A stretch of 64,000 nucleotides of DNA from Paenibacillus radicis (ex Xue et al. 2023) (GCF_024722015.1 NZ_JANQBD010000001.1:124001-188000); one strand, 5' to 3'; shown: positions 35,347-45,008, counted from the first letter of the stretch. Notes: generated from the sequence alone by a model not told the origin. Numbers and translations: made by a program.

Positions 35347-35375
35347 AAACTCTTAAGGAGCATTCCTTAAGAGTT
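35347..35375 (-). terminator. Intrinsic terminator/attenuator between response regulator and hybrid kinase
   Basis: On the minus strand AACTCTTAAGGA-ATGC-TCCTTAAGAGTT then TTTATTT. The TAA stop of the response regulator lies inside the first arm. Partial read-through would set the kinase level. Confidence 0.85.
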
Positions 35376-36089
35376 AGTTACGTACTTGTACCCTATGCCC
35401 CAAACTGTTTTGATTAACTTGGGCTCCTTCGGGTCTTTCTCTATTTTTTTACGGAGGTTGGCAATATGTACATCGATAGATCGATCATTCACAAAAGAAT
35501 CAATTCCACGAAGTGTATTAATCAATTGATCCCGGGTAAAAACCTTCTCCTTGTTGTTAACCAAAAGCTTCATTAGCTCAAATTCCGAATAAGTCGTTTC
35601 TACAAACGTATGATTCACAAAAATGGATCTGCGATCATAATCCAATGTAACCGGATCATTGCCTTCACCTTGCAGCAGAACTGGAACTGAGACCGGATTT
35701 GGCTTTAACATTGACTCAGGACTGTTCATTTCTGTCCGGCGAATCATTGCAGCTACCCTAGCTGTAAGCTCCCGCATGCTGAATGGCTTGCATAAGTAGT
35801 CGTCCGCCCCGGCAGTTAAAGCATCGATTCTGTCGAGAACCTCCGTTTTCATCGAGACTGCAAGGATCGGTACATGCGAAGTTTTACGGAACTCTTTGCA
35901 CAGGTCTTTTCCATTGATGTCAGGGAGCACAATATCCATAATGACAATATCCGGAGCAAATTCAGACAATTGCTGAAGCCCTTCCTTGCCATTTACGGCT
36001 CTGCGCACCATATAGCCTTCTTCGGACAAATACATCATGGACATTTCGCCGACCATACTATCGTCTTCAATGACTAATACTTTATGCAT
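35367..36089 (-). CDS. OmpR-family response regulator
   Basis: 240 residues: receiver with VLVIEDDSMVGEMSMMYLSE, acceptor Asp in IVIMDIVLPDINGKD and YLCKPFSMREL; winged helix from ~150 with TYSEFELMKLLVNNKEKVFT and IDVHIANLRKKIEKDPKEPK, ending KTVWGIGYKYVTNS. SD AGGTGG. Likely output of the hybrid kinase encoded next, though OmpR-type regulators are not the usual partner of Hpt-ending kinases, so another kinase is possible. Confidence 0.93.
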   Translation of the reverse strand: MHKVLVIEDDSMVGEMSMMYLSEEGYMVRRAVNGKEGLQQLSEFAPDIVIMDIVLPDINGKDLCKEFRKTSHVPILAVSMKTEVLDRIDALTAGADDYLCKPFSMRELTARVAAMIRRTEMNSPESMLKPNPVSVPVLLQGEGNDPVTLDYDRRSIFVNHTFVETTYSEFELMKLLVNNKEKVFTRDQLINTLRGIDSFVNDRSIDVHIANLRKKIEKDPKEPKLIKTVWGIGYKYVTNS

Positions 36090-36333
36090 CCTTTACCACC
36101 TGTTTCCGATCGAATGTTAGATGATTATTAAGAATACTCAATCTTTTTTAACAATTATTATGGCATTTAACTTATATTTCACATATATACTATTAAATTG
36201 CGTCAATCTTCTACTATAATATACTATATAAAGGAAAAGATCGTCCATATTTCGATAAAAAATTACAGCTGTCCCATTCAGTTCCTCCAAAGCTAAAGCG
36301 GTGGCGTAAAGCTTCGCTCATCCCAATGAAAAA
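36090..36333. other. AT-rich intergenic region upstream of the response regulator
   Basis: Very AT-rich on both strands with several TATAAT-like boxes, presumably holding the regulator's promoter; no single -35/-10 pair stands out. Bases 36303-36324 (GGCGTAAAGCTTCGCTCATCCC) resemble the hairpin at 24152-24172. Confidence 0.35.
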
Positions 36334-36376
36334 AAGACGACTCCAAAATTCAGCAAGTGAATTGGAATCGTCTTTT
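36334..36376 (-). terminator. Terminator of the ROK kinase gene
   Basis: On the minus strand AGACGATTCCAA (36362-36373) pairs with TTGGAGTCGTCT (36335-36346) with one G-U pair, followed by TTTTTTTC. Confidence 0.8.
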
Positions 36377-36460
36377 CTAAATACAGCTAATTAGTTCCAT
36401 GTAAATTAACGTTAGTTTTTCGGTGCTCGGACGCAGCTCAGGAATTAAATCGCATTTAAA

Positions 36461-37435
36461 TCATCTTGCTATTCCCAGACGCCCCCAGGCCGCCAGGGCA
36501 CTGCCGACAATTCCAGCATCATCCAGCATCTCAGCTGTTTTTATTGTTAATCTATCCCAATACCCGCTGTACACCGACTGCTTCAATTGCTCTCGCATAG
36601 ACGCGAACAATCGCTCACCAGCCAAAGCACCGCCGCCGCCAATAACTATAATATCCGGACTGTAGAGCGTTACCGCTGCTGCCAAACCTTTTCCAAGCAG
36701 CATTCCCGTATGATTCATCACTTCCACTGCAAGAGGATCGCCTGCATCAAACGCTTTGGATACATCCGCCGCAGTAAGAGCCTCAAGAGAACTATCCTTC
36801 AGCCATTCTTGCATAATGCTTACCCGGCCGTTCTCCAGCTGTTCTCTCGCTTGCCTTGCAATTCCGGTGCCTGATACTGCAGTTTCCAAGCAGCCTGTCA
36901 TGCCACAGCCGCAGCGATAGGAGATTTCGGGCATAAGAATATGACCCAGCTCCCCTGCCATGTAGCCGCCTCCATAATACAGCTGTCCATTATTAATCAT
37001 CGATGCTGCCAAACCGGTGCCTATCGTAATACCCAATACATGCTCATATCCTCGAGCGGCACCGCAAACAGCTTCACCGTAAACATACATTCTAACATCA
37101 TTATCTATAAATACAGGGAGGCCAGTCCTCCTGGAGATTTCATCAGCTGTATGTACCTGCGTCCAACGCAGGTTGCCTGCAAATAGGGTAATCCCTTTAA
37201 TTGGATCAATGAAACCCGGTGTTCCTACCCCAATAACCGATACTTGAGACTTTTCAATTCCAGCTTGCAATACTAAATCCTCGATCATGAGTCCGATTTT
37301 ATCAAATACATAGCTGCTGCCTTTTGAAGCTTCCGTTGGTTGCTTTATTTTATGAAGCAGCTTCCCCTTAGTATCCACTAAGCCGCAAACAACGTTCGTA
37401 CCGCCAATATCCATACCAATTAAATAGTTCATCAT
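36461..37435 (-). CDS. ROK-family glucokinase
   Basis: 324 residues from the ATG at 37433-37435, seven bases after GGGAGGGG; an upstream in-frame ATG at 37486 lacks an SD. ATP-binding LIGMDIGGTNVVCGLVDTKG, sugar-binding GTPGFIDPIKG, FIDNDVRMYVYGEAVCGAAR with the catalytic Asp, GELGHI with the substrate-binding Glu and His, and the zinc motif YRCGCGMTGCLET (CxCGxxGCxE) of ROK kinases. Length and motifs agree with GlcK-type glucokinase, supplying glucose-6-phosphate; its product can feed glucose-1-phosphate for rfbA. Fructokinase or another hexokinase activity is the alternative. Confidence 0.88.
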   Translation of the reverse strand: MMNYLIGMDIGGTNVVCGLVDTKGKLLHKIKQPTEASKGSSYVFDKIGLMIEDLVLQAGIEKSQVSVIGVGTPGFIDPIKGITLFAGNLRWTQVHTADEISRRTGLPVFIDNDVRMYVYGEAVCGAARGYEHVLGITIGTGLAASMINNGQLYYGGGYMAGELGHILMPEISYRCGCGMTGCLETAVSGTGIARQAREQLENGRVSIMQEWLKDSSLEALTAADVSKAFDAGDPLAVEVMNHTGMLLGKGLAAAVTLYSPDIIVIGGGGALAGERLFASMREQLKQSVYSGYWDRLTIKTAEMLDDAGIVGSALAAWGRLGIAR

Positions 37436-37574
37436 CAAAGTTCCCCTCCCTATTTCACCAACGGGACCTACCAGAACCACATCCAAGCAATTCCTGCCGG
37501 GCCGTTCTCCATCATCGATATTATAGGGGATTCATTTGACATATTCAATCAAATTTATGCTTCTTTCCATCATT

Positions 37575-38039
37575 TTAGTTACAGCAGCTTTGGTCCTCCG
37601 CTTTTTTGGTGCCCAGCGGCTGCACATTTCCCACTATATGTTGGAATGTTCTATTGAATTGCTCCAGTTCAGGCTCCGAAAGTCCGTTTAACCATTGACT
37701 AACCAATTCCTTCTCCGACGCCAAAATGTTTTCGAGCACTTCCCGGCCATGCATAGTAATATTTAAGTAAACCACCCTCCGGTCCTCATCATCACGATCT
37801 CTTATTAGATAGCCATTTTGGATAAGCTTATCGCATAACAAAGTGACCGCACTTAATGACAAGGATAAGCTCTCCGATAAATGGGTAACCTTGATCGGTC
37901 CCTGTCGCTGGATAACTTCCAAAGCTGCAACCTGCGATCCGGAGAAACGTGAATCCACATACCTTCCGTAAACAACCACTTTTCGTAATATCCGTCTAAA
38001 CACTTGTTGTAATTCCACTTCAATCTGACTGGTATTCAT
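37575..38039 (-). CDS. MarR-family transcriptional regulator
   Basis: 154 residues, winged helix-turn-helix: VAALEVIQRQGPIKVTHLSE, LSLSAVTLLCDKLIQNGYLI and the wing RDRDDEDRRVVYLNITMHGR with the conserved D-x-R. A C-terminal Cys-containing tail (AEDQSCCN) might be redox or metal responsive. SD AGGAGG. TTAAG and CTTAA half-sites about 40 bases upstream may be its operator. Targets unknown; neighbours are a glucokinase and an SLH gene. Confidence 0.9.
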   Translation of the reverse strand: MNTSQIEVELQQVFRRILRKVVVYGRYVDSRFSGSQVAALEVIQRQGPIKVTHLSESLSLSLSAVTLLCDKLIQNGYLIRDRDDEDRRVVYLNITMHGREVLENILASEKELVSQWLNGLSEPELEQFNRTFQHIVGNVQPLGTKKAEDQSCCN

Positions 38040-38230
38040 TGTAGAACCTCCTAAACTAAAGCGTTATTTTTGTTAAGCTCAATCAAACTTAATCGGCCGC
38101 AACATCCCCTTGCACTAGCACAGATAATAGGGAGTGAACAAAAAAAGCTTATGATACATCCTATCAATAAGAAAAGCTTCTGATCGAAGCCCTTTCGAGG
38201 AAGATACTTATAAAGTCTGATATTAACAAA

Positions 38231-38266
38231 AAAGTGCCTTAGGAATACGGATCCCTAAGGCACTTT
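38231..38266 (-). terminator. Terminator of the SLH/efflux transcript
   Basis: On the minus strand AAGTGCCTTAGG and CCTAAGGCACTT form a 12-pair stem with a ten-base loop followed by TTTTG. Very stable. Confidence 0.9.
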
Positions 38267-38285
38267 ATTATGCCTCTATCTTAAC

Positions 38286-40703
38286 TTAGTTCTTCAACGT
38301 AGTCAGCAAACGTCTGGCGTCTCCATATGGCGTAGTAACCAATTCATACACTTTAATGGAAATCGGTGATTCCAGTGTATCGGAGGCACTATCAAACATG
38401 ACGGATTGATTACCGCTCATCAAGCGGCTATCGCCTGAAAGTGAATACGTTTTGGAACCCAAGCGTTTGCCATCCGGTCCTTCCAATTGGAATAGCAACT
38501 TCGGATTAGCTGGATCAGCCAGCACCGCATCCGTAGTTTTAATATCGAGACCCATCTCCAGCTTGTAGGTATATCCGTAGCTGTTGGTAACCGCATTTTT
38601 CGCAGCATAGTTGGTGATATTATAGCTATCCATTTTCACTTGGTAAGGATAGAATGAGAACTCGTTACCTGTAGATGTCAATGCACTCAACGTTACATTA
38701 ACCTGTGCAATAGGCGTTTTGTAGGTCGGCTGTGCTTGCTGAGCCGGCGTTGCTTGAGCTGGCTGTTGCTGTGCTTGTGAGCCAGATTGAGTTTGTGAGC
38801 CAGCCGAAGCCTGTTGTCCTTGCTGTTCAAGCAAACGCAATGTGAATTGATTAGCATTTTCCGAACTTGGAACGGTGAAAGCGTACATTTGCACAGCACC
38901 CATGCCCGGAAGCACGTCGTTTACAGATGTGGTGCTTTGGACACCGTTATAATTAACCCCATTACTTGAGACGATGTCTGCCCCGAGCTTAGGAACAGGA
39001 ATTAAGCTGCCGCTTTTATTAGTAAACTTGATTTTGGCTACAGCTGTTTTATAGTCTCTTCCATCATTTTCAAACCATTCAATGTTTTGCAAAGCTACTT
39101 CCATTTGTGGATTGACCGCTTTACTTAAAGAATCAACCGCAATCGGCTTGCCTAATACATACGTTGGCAATGCGGTTTGGGTTTCAGAAGCTGTCGGTAA
39201 TTTGAAACCGATCCTGCCAGTGAAATATTGAACGGGTGCAGTCGCACCTTGTTTCAGGAAGTTATGAGATGACAGAACGTAGAAAGCATTCAGCTGTGTG
39301 TCCGGTTCCGTTGTAATGGCAAAATTAATATATTTCTGTTCCCCCGGATTTAAAATAACGGAAGATTGCTCTACTCTTGTACCGATAAATGAACGCCCCG
39401 AAGCTTGCCCGCTCAAAGTAAAGCTAGGAACCGTTGCAGCATAGCTGGCCGGGTTCTCCACTTTTACCTGCACAATGTAAGTTGGCGCTTGCCCCGTAAA
39501 CTGTTTGGTCATATTAGTTGCAGTATACTTAAGCGGTGAATTCTCACCAGGAATAGTGAAGGTAACGCCCCAATTTCCCAATAATGCAGGATCCTGGATA
39601 GTTGCTTCAGAACCACGCCATACGAATGATTCAACTGAAGCATCCGCCAGCAATGTTTCCTTCTTCGGATACACTTGATCATCCACATCGACCCATAACA
39701 GATCAGTTAAATTAAAGTCAGCAATTTTATCAATTTCTGACATATAGCTTAACTCCACAGTGCTTTGCGGCTCAATAGAACGGACATTATCCGTACTTGC
39801 CTTCAATGTATACACCGTTCCATCGGAGGCTTTAACACGAAGCTCATAATCCGGGATACGAACAGTTGAGCCTGAGGTGTTGCTTAACTTAACAGCAGCT
39901 CCGAACCTCCAGCCGCTGGCTGTTTTTTCTTGCAATAATCCCTTGGGCTGAGCCTGTACGTTGTTCGTCAAAGTATAGCTCGGCATTTCCCCTGTTGATA
40001 GTTGTACGGAGTTAGACGGTGTTGATGGCGCTGACGGTTTTACAACAATAGATCCTGGAATGTATTGCTGCTTCGCTTCATACGAAGAGGTAACCAACTG
40101 TTCACGGGTTGCTGCCGTTTTTCCTTCAAACATGCCGTCAGCATCATTTTCCATAAGCTTTAATTGATTGGCAAGAGCAGCATAGCCTTTGGCCCAATCG
40201 GATACGGTGTTATCATTTACGCCCTGAGCGGCTTTCGCTTCGGCGTCCTTGCTTAAACCACGGATCAAGAACGCAGCAAGCTGCTCCTTGGTTACTTCTC
40301 CGGAAGGATTATAAGAATTAGCGCCGTAGCCATCGGTGAGATTAGCATTTTTAAGCGACTCAATGTATGGAAGTGCGTAACCGTTAGCCGGATCGTCTGC
40401 ACTCACATCATTGAAGCTGGATGATTTCAGAGACGCATCCACAGGCAAGCCGAAGACCAAGGCTGCAACCTTCGCGAATTGCGCCCGATTCATTTTATCT
40501 TTTAAACCAAAGTTGCCCTCTCCGACTCCATCAAATATGCCTGCTGAAATCATGGCATCGAATTTGATTTTGGACGCAGCATCCAGGTTGTTCAAATCGT
40601 AAAAATCAGCTGAAGACTTTGCAGTAGCCGCGCCTAGAGCGACGGATGAAAACATAGAAAATGCCATTGCTGCACTCAGTATTATAGGCAGACTTTTCTT
40701 CAT
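38286..40703 (-). CDS. SLH-domain cell-surface protein (805 aa)
   Basis: Signal peptide MKKSLPIILSAAMAFSMFSS, then three SLH-type repeats (about 30-205; FDAMISAGIFDGVGEGNFGL / NRAQFAKVAALV; YIESLKNANLTDGYGANSYN / TKEQLAAFLI; DWAKGYAALANQLKLM / TREQLVTSSY). The remaining ~600 residues are beta-rich, arranged as repeated immunoglobulin-like segments, with a Gln/Ala low-complexity linker (about 605-645; GSQTQSGSQAQQQPAQATPA). No catalytic motif. It starts 46 bases after the MFS gene, so it may be read from the efflux operon, although it has its own strong terminator. Likely envelope-bound. Confidence 0.88.
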   Translation of the reverse strand: MKKSLPIILSAAMAFSMFSSVALGAATAKSSADFYDLNNLDAASKIKFDAMISAGIFDGVGEGNFGLKDKMNRAQFAKVAALVFGLPVDASLKSSSFNDVSADDPANGYALPYIESLKNANLTDGYGANSYNPSGEVTKEQLAAFLIRGLSKDAEAKAAQGVNDNTVSDWAKGYAALANQLKLMENDADGMFEGKTAATREQLVTSSYEAKQQYIPGSIVVKPSAPSTPSNSVQLSTGEMPSYTLTNNVQAQPKGLLQEKTASGWRFGAAVKLSNTSGSTVRIPDYELRVKASDGTVYTLKASTDNVRSIEPQSTVELSYMSEIDKIADFNLTDLLWVDVDDQVYPKKETLLADASVESFVWRGSEATIQDPALLGNWGVTFTIPGENSPLKYTATNMTKQFTGQAPTYIVQVKVENPASYAATVPSFTLSGQASGRSFIGTRVEQSSVILNPGEQKYINFAITTEPDTQLNAFYVLSSHNFLKQGATAPVQYFTGRIGFKLPTASETQTALPTYVLGKPIAVDSLSKAVNPQMEVALQNIEWFENDGRDYKTAVAKIKFTNKSGSLIPVPKLGADIVSSNGVNYNGVQSTTSVNDVLPGMGAVQMYAFTVPSSENANQFTLRLLEQQGQQASAGSQTQSGSQAQQQPAQATPAQQAQPTYKTPIAQVNVTLSALTSTGNEFSFYPYQVKMDSYNITNYAAKNAVTNSYGYTYKLEMGLDIKTTDAVLADPANPKLLFQLEGPDGKRLGSKTYSLSGDSRLMSGNQSVMFDSASDTLESPISIKVYELVTTPYGDARRLLTTLKN

Positions 40704-40749
40704 TAGAGTATTCCCCCATATAAATCAAATATTAGACCAATCTAATCCT

Positions 40750-42411
40750 TTACGCCTCTACCGTTTCTGCGACCTTTACAGGTCGACCCGCCACCGCAGG
40801 TGCTGCCGCCTCTTCGGAAACCGGAGCAGGCTGCTCAGCCGGCTGTTCTTTTTTCTTTTTTTTCGAGCGCAATAAAAACACTAAAGGTATACATATGAAT
40901 GCTGGTAATGCAGAAATATAGAAAGTGTCGGCTATGGAACGGACCATCGCCTCTTTTTGCATAAGGCCTGCCAAATACATAGCCGCCCCTCCGCTTGCTG
41001 TAGCCGCATCTACTCCACCCTGGGCCAGAGCCCCGGTAATCGCAGACATATACTGGGAAGCAGGCTCTGAAGTAGAAGGAACATTCTCAGAAATACGGAA
41101 ATAATGCAAATATTGTCGGCTGCTCATAATAGTTGTTAGTACAGCAATCCCCATGGACGCCATAACCTGGCGGAACACATTCGAGAGTGGAGAAGCATCC
41201 TGAATCTGTTCTTTAGGAATGTCAGCCATACCAACGGTGGAAATCGGCATCATACAAAGTCCGATTCCGAAGCCTCTAATCGTAAGCACCACGTTAATCC
41301 ACAAGTGGGATGTATCGGCTGTTAACGAATGCAGCTCATAAGTAGTTACCCCAAGTATAAGCAAACCAATCACTGATATCGGTACAATTCCGAGTTTCTC
41401 CACGAGCTTGCCGCTGATTGGCATCATGAGCGCCATTGCGACAGATTGAGGGAGCAGCAGGATCCCTGCATCCAATGCCGTCATGTTCTGTACATTTTGC
41501 AAATAAATTGGCATAAGGAAGGTTCCGCCCATCATCGCCATCATGATAAGACCTGCTGTCAGCACGCTCGCCGAAAATTTAATATCCTTGAATATTTTTA
41601 AGTTCAAAAGCGGCGATTTTGTCGTAAGCTCTACCCACAATAATAAAGCCAAACTGACTACCGATATAAAAAACAAGCTAACGATATACAAAGACGTCCA
41701 GCCTTCGGTTTGCCCTTTACTCAATGCAAGGAGAAGCGTCCCGAAAAAAGTTACGGAAAATACGGCGCCCCATACATCGAATTTTAAATTTTTGTTTACC
41801 GGCGACTCCTTCAGCAAGAAGAAGCAAGCAACAGCCGCTATTACACCAATAGGCACATTAAGCAAAAATAAAGTTCTCCAGCTGTAGTATTGGATGAGAT
41901 ATCCGCCTAAGGTCGGTCCCAATGCGGGTGCAACCATGGCTGCTACCCCCCAGATCCCCATTGCCAGCCCAATCTGCTTGCGAGGCACTATCGTATAAAT
42001 TACCGCCATGCCGACCGGCATAATAAAACCGCCCGTTAACCCTTGAAAAATACGGAAGGCAATCAAGCTGGAATCATTCCAGGCTAATCCGCATAATAAG
42101 GAGCCAATCGTAAACCCTATTACTGACCATACCAGTACCTTCTTACTGCCCAATCGTGTTGCAAGAAAGCCGCTTGCGGGAATAACAACAGCTGAAGCCA
42201 GCATAAACCCGGTTACAACCCACTGAATTGTACTCGTCGGTACACCAAATACGGTAGACAGCTTGGGAAGGGCTACATTCACCAAGCTGCTGCTTAATAC
42301 AGATACGAAAGTACCTAGAATAATAGCTACAAGAGGAAGCCAAAAGCTCGGCTCCTTATGTTCTTCAGCCGGAATTCCGGGAGCGGCCGTTTTTTGAGAA
42401 TCATCAGACAC
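40750..42411 (-). CDS. DHA2-family MFS multidrug efflux pump (EmrB-like)
   Basis: 553 residues, GTG start seven bases after AGGGGG. About 14 membrane helices, the DHA2 arrangement: VNVALPKLSTVFGVPTSTIQ, motif A-like GFLATRLGSKKVLVWSVIGF, GWAV-type IWGVAAMVAPALGPTLGGYL (motif C) and WRTLFLLNVPIG. The C-terminus is Lys-rich then Pro/Ala-rich. It would export drugs by proton antiport together with the membrane-fusion-type proteins encoded just upstream. Final member of the MarR-controlled operon. Confidence 0.93.
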   Translation of the reverse strand: MSDDSQKTAAPGIPAEEHKEPSFWLPLVAIILGTFVSVLSSSLVNVALPKLSTVFGVPTSTIQWVVTGFMLASAVVIPASGFLATRLGSKKVLVWSVIGFTIGSLLCGLAWNDSSLIAFRIFQGLTGGFIMPVGMAVIYTIVPRKQIGLAMGIWGVAAMVAPALGPTLGGYLIQYYSWRTLFLLNVPIGVIAAVACFFLLKESPVNKNLKFDVWGAVFSVTFFGTLLLALSKGQTEGWTSLYIVSLFFISVVSLALLLWVELTTKSPLLNLKIFKDIKFSASVLTAGLIMMAMMGGTFLMPIYLQNVQNMTALDAGILLLPQSVAMALMMPISGKLVEKLGIVPISVIGLLILGVTTYELHSLTADTSHLWINVVLTIRGFGIGLCMMPISTVGMADIPKEQIQDASPLSNVFRQVMASMGIAVLTTIMSSRQYLHYFRISENVPSTSEPASQYMSAITGALAQGGVDAATASGGAAMYLAGLMQKEAMVRSIADTFYISALPAFICIPLVFLLRSKKKKKEQPAEQPAPVSEEAAAPAVAGRPVKVAETVEA

Positions 42412-42422
42412 ACCATCGCCCC

Positions 42423-43742
42423 CTATTCGACTTTCACTGTGCTGCCATCCGTTAGAGCATCCGTTGGATTAATAATAATTTGTTGTCCAGCTTTCACGCT
42501 TGCGTTATCCTGCAAATACACCCAGTCCTGATTTTTATCCTGAGTCGTAACCTCAACTGCCTTGGCCGTTTTGTCTTGAATCATATAGATGTAATTTTTG
42601 TTGTCTTTTTTGACTAGTGCAGCCTTAGGTATTTCCATTCGGTTTTGTCCTGCTTCCTTCATATGAACCTCAGCCATCATCCCTGCCAGAATCAAGCCAT
42701 CCTTGTTATCGACGGTTACTTTAACCGGGAAAGTGCTGCTGTTCGCGTTGGATACAGGGCTAACGAAATTCAGCTTGCCTGCAAAAGACCTATCCGGCAA
42801 ATTGCTGATCTTAACATCAACATCCGCTCCACTTTTTAGCTTGCCGATCAGTGAATCTGGAACGCTAAGCTCTATTTGCACTTGATCCATCTTTACAAGA
42901 TTGAGCAGTGTGACGCCAGGCTGAGCCATCTCTCCAGGCTGGATGCTGCGTTTAACAATGATCCCATCCATTGGAGCTGTAATGGCAGCATTGTTAAATG
43001 CGCTGGATGCAAGCTCCAAGCCTGCGTTCAGACGGTTCACTTCAGCCTGCAAAGCTTCTACAGTATTACCTGTAGGCCCGCTGCGTGCCAGGTCAAGCTT
43101 TGCTTTGGCTGCCGTTACTTGTGCGGCTGACGACTGCAGCTGCGCTTGTGCTTGATCATAAGCGGATTTGGCTTTGTCAAACTCGAAGGTACCTTTATCC
43201 ATATCGTCTTTCGATACTGTAGAACTACTTTCGTACATGTTTCTTAAACGATTATAATTTTTTTGTGCCAGATCAAAAGCCGATTTAGCTGTGTCCGTTG
43301 CTGCTTGAATTTGGTCATTAGCAGCTTTTGCACTTTGTACAGCACTTTCCAAGCCTTGAATTTCCTGGCTTCTCGCCCCTGCCTGTGTATCAGCCAGCTT
43401 AGCTTGAGCGGCAATCACTCCCGATTCAGCCTGCTTTAATTGCTGTGACAAGTCATCGGTTTCCAGTTGCACAAGCACATCGCCTTTTTTCACGACAGAG
43501 CCTTCATTAACCTTAACATCCAGAACCTTGCCTGAAGCTTTGGAGACAACCTTCACTTCCTGGTCTGGTATAACTTTACCGCTTAGTCCGGATTCGTTTG
43601 TTTGTCCAAGCTTGATTGCCTTAACAGAAATGGCTTGTGCCGCGTTAGCTTGCGGTGAAACAGCTGCTCCGCATGCCGGTAAAACCATAACTGCACATAA
43701 TGAAAGGATCACAGGGATCCATGTCAATTGTTTTCTTCTCAT
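42423..43742 (-). CDS. HlyD/RND-type efflux adaptor lipoprotein
   Basis: 439 residues. Lipoprotein signal ending VMVLPACGAA (lipobox LPAC). Biotinyl-lipoyl-like halves flank a long helical hairpin (about 90-225; QQLKQAESGVIAAQAKLADT to AAQVTAAKAKLDLARSG), then beta-barrel parts with MDGIIVKRSIQPGEMAQPG and VEVTTQDKNQDWVYL. This is the AcrA/MdtA-like family; in Gram-positive cells such proteins sit outside the membrane beside the transporter. 11 bases separate it from the MFS gene. Confidence 0.9.
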   Translation of the reverse strand: MRRKQLTWIPVILSLCAVMVLPACGAAVSPQANAAQAISVKAIKLGQTNESGLSGKVIPDQEVKVVSKASGKVLDVKVNEGSVVKKGDVLVQLETDDLSQQLKQAESGVIAAQAKLADTQAGARSQEIQGLESAVQSAKAANDQIQAATDTAKSAFDLAQKNYNRLRNMYESSSTVSKDDMDKGTFEFDKAKSAYDQAQAQLQSSAAQVTAAKAKLDLARSGPTGNTVEALQAEVNRLNAGLELASSAFNNAAITAPMDGIIVKRSIQPGEMAQPGVTLLNLVKMDQVQIELSVPDSLIGKLKSGADVDVKISNLPDRSFAGKLNFVSPVSNANSSTFPVKVTVDNKDGLILAGMMAEVHMKEAGQNRMEIPKAALVKKDNKNYIYMIQDKTAKAVEVTTQDKNQDWVYLQDNASVKAGQQIIINPTDALTDGSTVKVE

Positions 43743-43754
43743 GGTATATGTCCC

Positions 43755-44411
43755 CTAGCCTTTTAAATGAATTTTTATAGTTGTGCTCATACCTGGAGCT
43801 AATGATAGCCCTTGTTGATCATCAATCGATATTTTGATCGGAATACGTTGGGTCACTTTTGTAAAGTTGCCGCTAGTATTCGTTGCTGGAAGCAATGAGA
43901 AAGTAGCAGCCGTAGCTTCGCCAATTTCCTTTACCTTACCGACTAACGTGCTGCCTGAAAAAGTGTCCACCGTAAATTCAACCGTCTGTCCAACGCTTAC
44001 CCGATGAATGTCGCCTTCTTCAATGTTAGCTGTAATGTAAAGATCCTTCTTATTTACAACCATGGCAATCGTCTGTCCCGGGGATACCACTTCTCCTGCT
44101 TTCGCCATCGTTTTGATGACTGTCCCGCTAATCGGTGAGCGAAGAGCAGCTTGATCCAGAAGGCTGGTTGACAGGTTCGTGTTATCTTGCTGACCAACAA
44201 TTTGATCCGAAATTACAGTATCGCCCTCTGCGACCTGTAGGGAAGTCATTTTAGCGGAAATACGAGGCATAACTCGATAAATATCACCGGCAATCCTAGA
44301 ATCCTCTGATTTAATGTAATAGTGCGATTGGTACCAGAAGGAGTAACCTCCACCTATGGCTCCAAGCAATGCGATCCCAAGGATCAAATACAATACTGGT
44401 TTCCTTTTCAT
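43755..44411 (-). CDS. Short EmrA/HlyD-type adaptor
   Basis: 218 residues: one N-terminal membrane helix (VLYLILGIALLGAIGGGYSF), lipoyl-like half-motifs (MTSLQVAEGDTVISDQIVGQ; ALRSPISGTVIKTMAKAGEV) and a beta-barrel domain ending with LAPGMSTTIKIHLKG. The helical hairpin usual in EmrA is missing, so it is a minimal form. Its start overlaps the marR stop (ATGA). Two adaptors with one pump is uncommon; they may form a hetero-assembly. Confidence 0.85.
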   Translation of the reverse strand: MKRKPVLYLILGIALLGAIGGGYSFWYQSHYYIKSEDSRIAGDIYRVMPRISAKMTSLQVAEGDTVISDQIVGQQDNTNLSTSLLDQAALRSPISGTVIKTMAKAGEVVSPGQTIAMVVNKKDLYITANIEEGDIHRVSVGQTVEFTVDTFSGSTLVGKVKEIGEATAATFSLLPATNTSGNFTKVTQRIPIKISIDDQQGLSLAPGMSTTIKIHLKG

Positions 44412-44845
44412 AGCTTTTCCTCAACCTTCTTTTCCAAATAAGTAGTTAGTAATGCCAGTGAATGAATAATAGTATCAAGCTCTTGTTCAGAAAGATCCGA
44501 CAGCATCTTTTCATAAAAGCTTTCTTGAAAAAAATGAAGCTTCTCTTTTAACAAATCAAATTTATCCGTCTTGCTTATCCAAACAATACGACGATCCGCT
44601 TCATCACGAACTCTTTCAATCCATCCATCTCTCTCCAACCGGTCTATAATTCCTGATACTGTGCTATAAGACAGCGCTGTGTGCTCTGAAATTTGTCCAA
44701 TCGTTTTACGTTCCAGATACACAGTGCCCAGCGTCATGATCTGTGGATTCGTAAGACCAAGTTCCTTTAAATCTTCTTTCATTGTAAGATTGAAAATTTT
44801 CGTTAGCTTTCGTATCGAATGTCCGATTTCCATTGCGCGACTCAT
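44408..44845 (-). CDS. MarR-family repressor of the efflux operon
   Basis: Start taken at ATG 44843-44845 (MSRAMEIGHS), nine bases after AGGGGG; a TTG three codons upstream is the alternative. 145 residues with winged HTH: IGQISEHTALSYSTVSGIID and wing VRDEADRRIVWIS. Encoded first in the operon with its own candidate operators directly upstream (44864-44881 and 44989-45008), it is probably an autorepressor released by pump substrates. Confidence 0.92.
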   Translation of the reverse strand: MSRAMEIGHSIRKLTKIFNLTMKEDLKELGLTNPQIMTLGTVYLERKTIGQISEHTALSYSTVSGIIDRLERDGWIERVRDEADRRIVWISKTDKFDLLKEKLHFFQESFYEKMLSDLSEQELDTIIHSLALLTTYLEKKVEEKL

Positions 44846-44863
44846 TACACTCAACCCCCTAAT

Positions 44864-44881
44864 TATTTCGTAAGCGAAATA
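44864..44881. promoter_or_regulatory. MarR operator candidate 1
   Basis: TATTTCG-TAAG-CGAAATA, a perfect 7-bp inverted repeat with four-base spacer, 19 bases upstream of the marR start and overlapping the expected transcript start. Size and position fit a MarR dimer site. Confidence 0.6.
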
Positions 44882-44988
44882 TCAATACAAAAAAATATAT
44901 CATATGTCAGAAGGCTGAACAATAACTATGCGATAAATCGGCCAAAATCACCCTTTCTTTGAATTGTAAAAAATCATTTGATCACTTT

Positions 44989-45008
44989 ATATTTCGTATA
45001 AGAAATAT
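44989..45008. promoter_or_regulatory. MarR operator candidate 2
   Basis: ATATTTC-GTATAA-GAAATAT, a perfect 7-bp inverted repeat sharing the ATTTCGTA half-site with candidate 1; a further half-site (ACACGAAATA) follows at 45012-45021. Confidence 0.5.

Noticed and set aside
36303..36324. Second copy of the hairpin found at 24152-24172
   Set aside because: Similarity is limited to GTAAGCTTCGCTCA-like bases; pairing is imperfect and there is no T tract.
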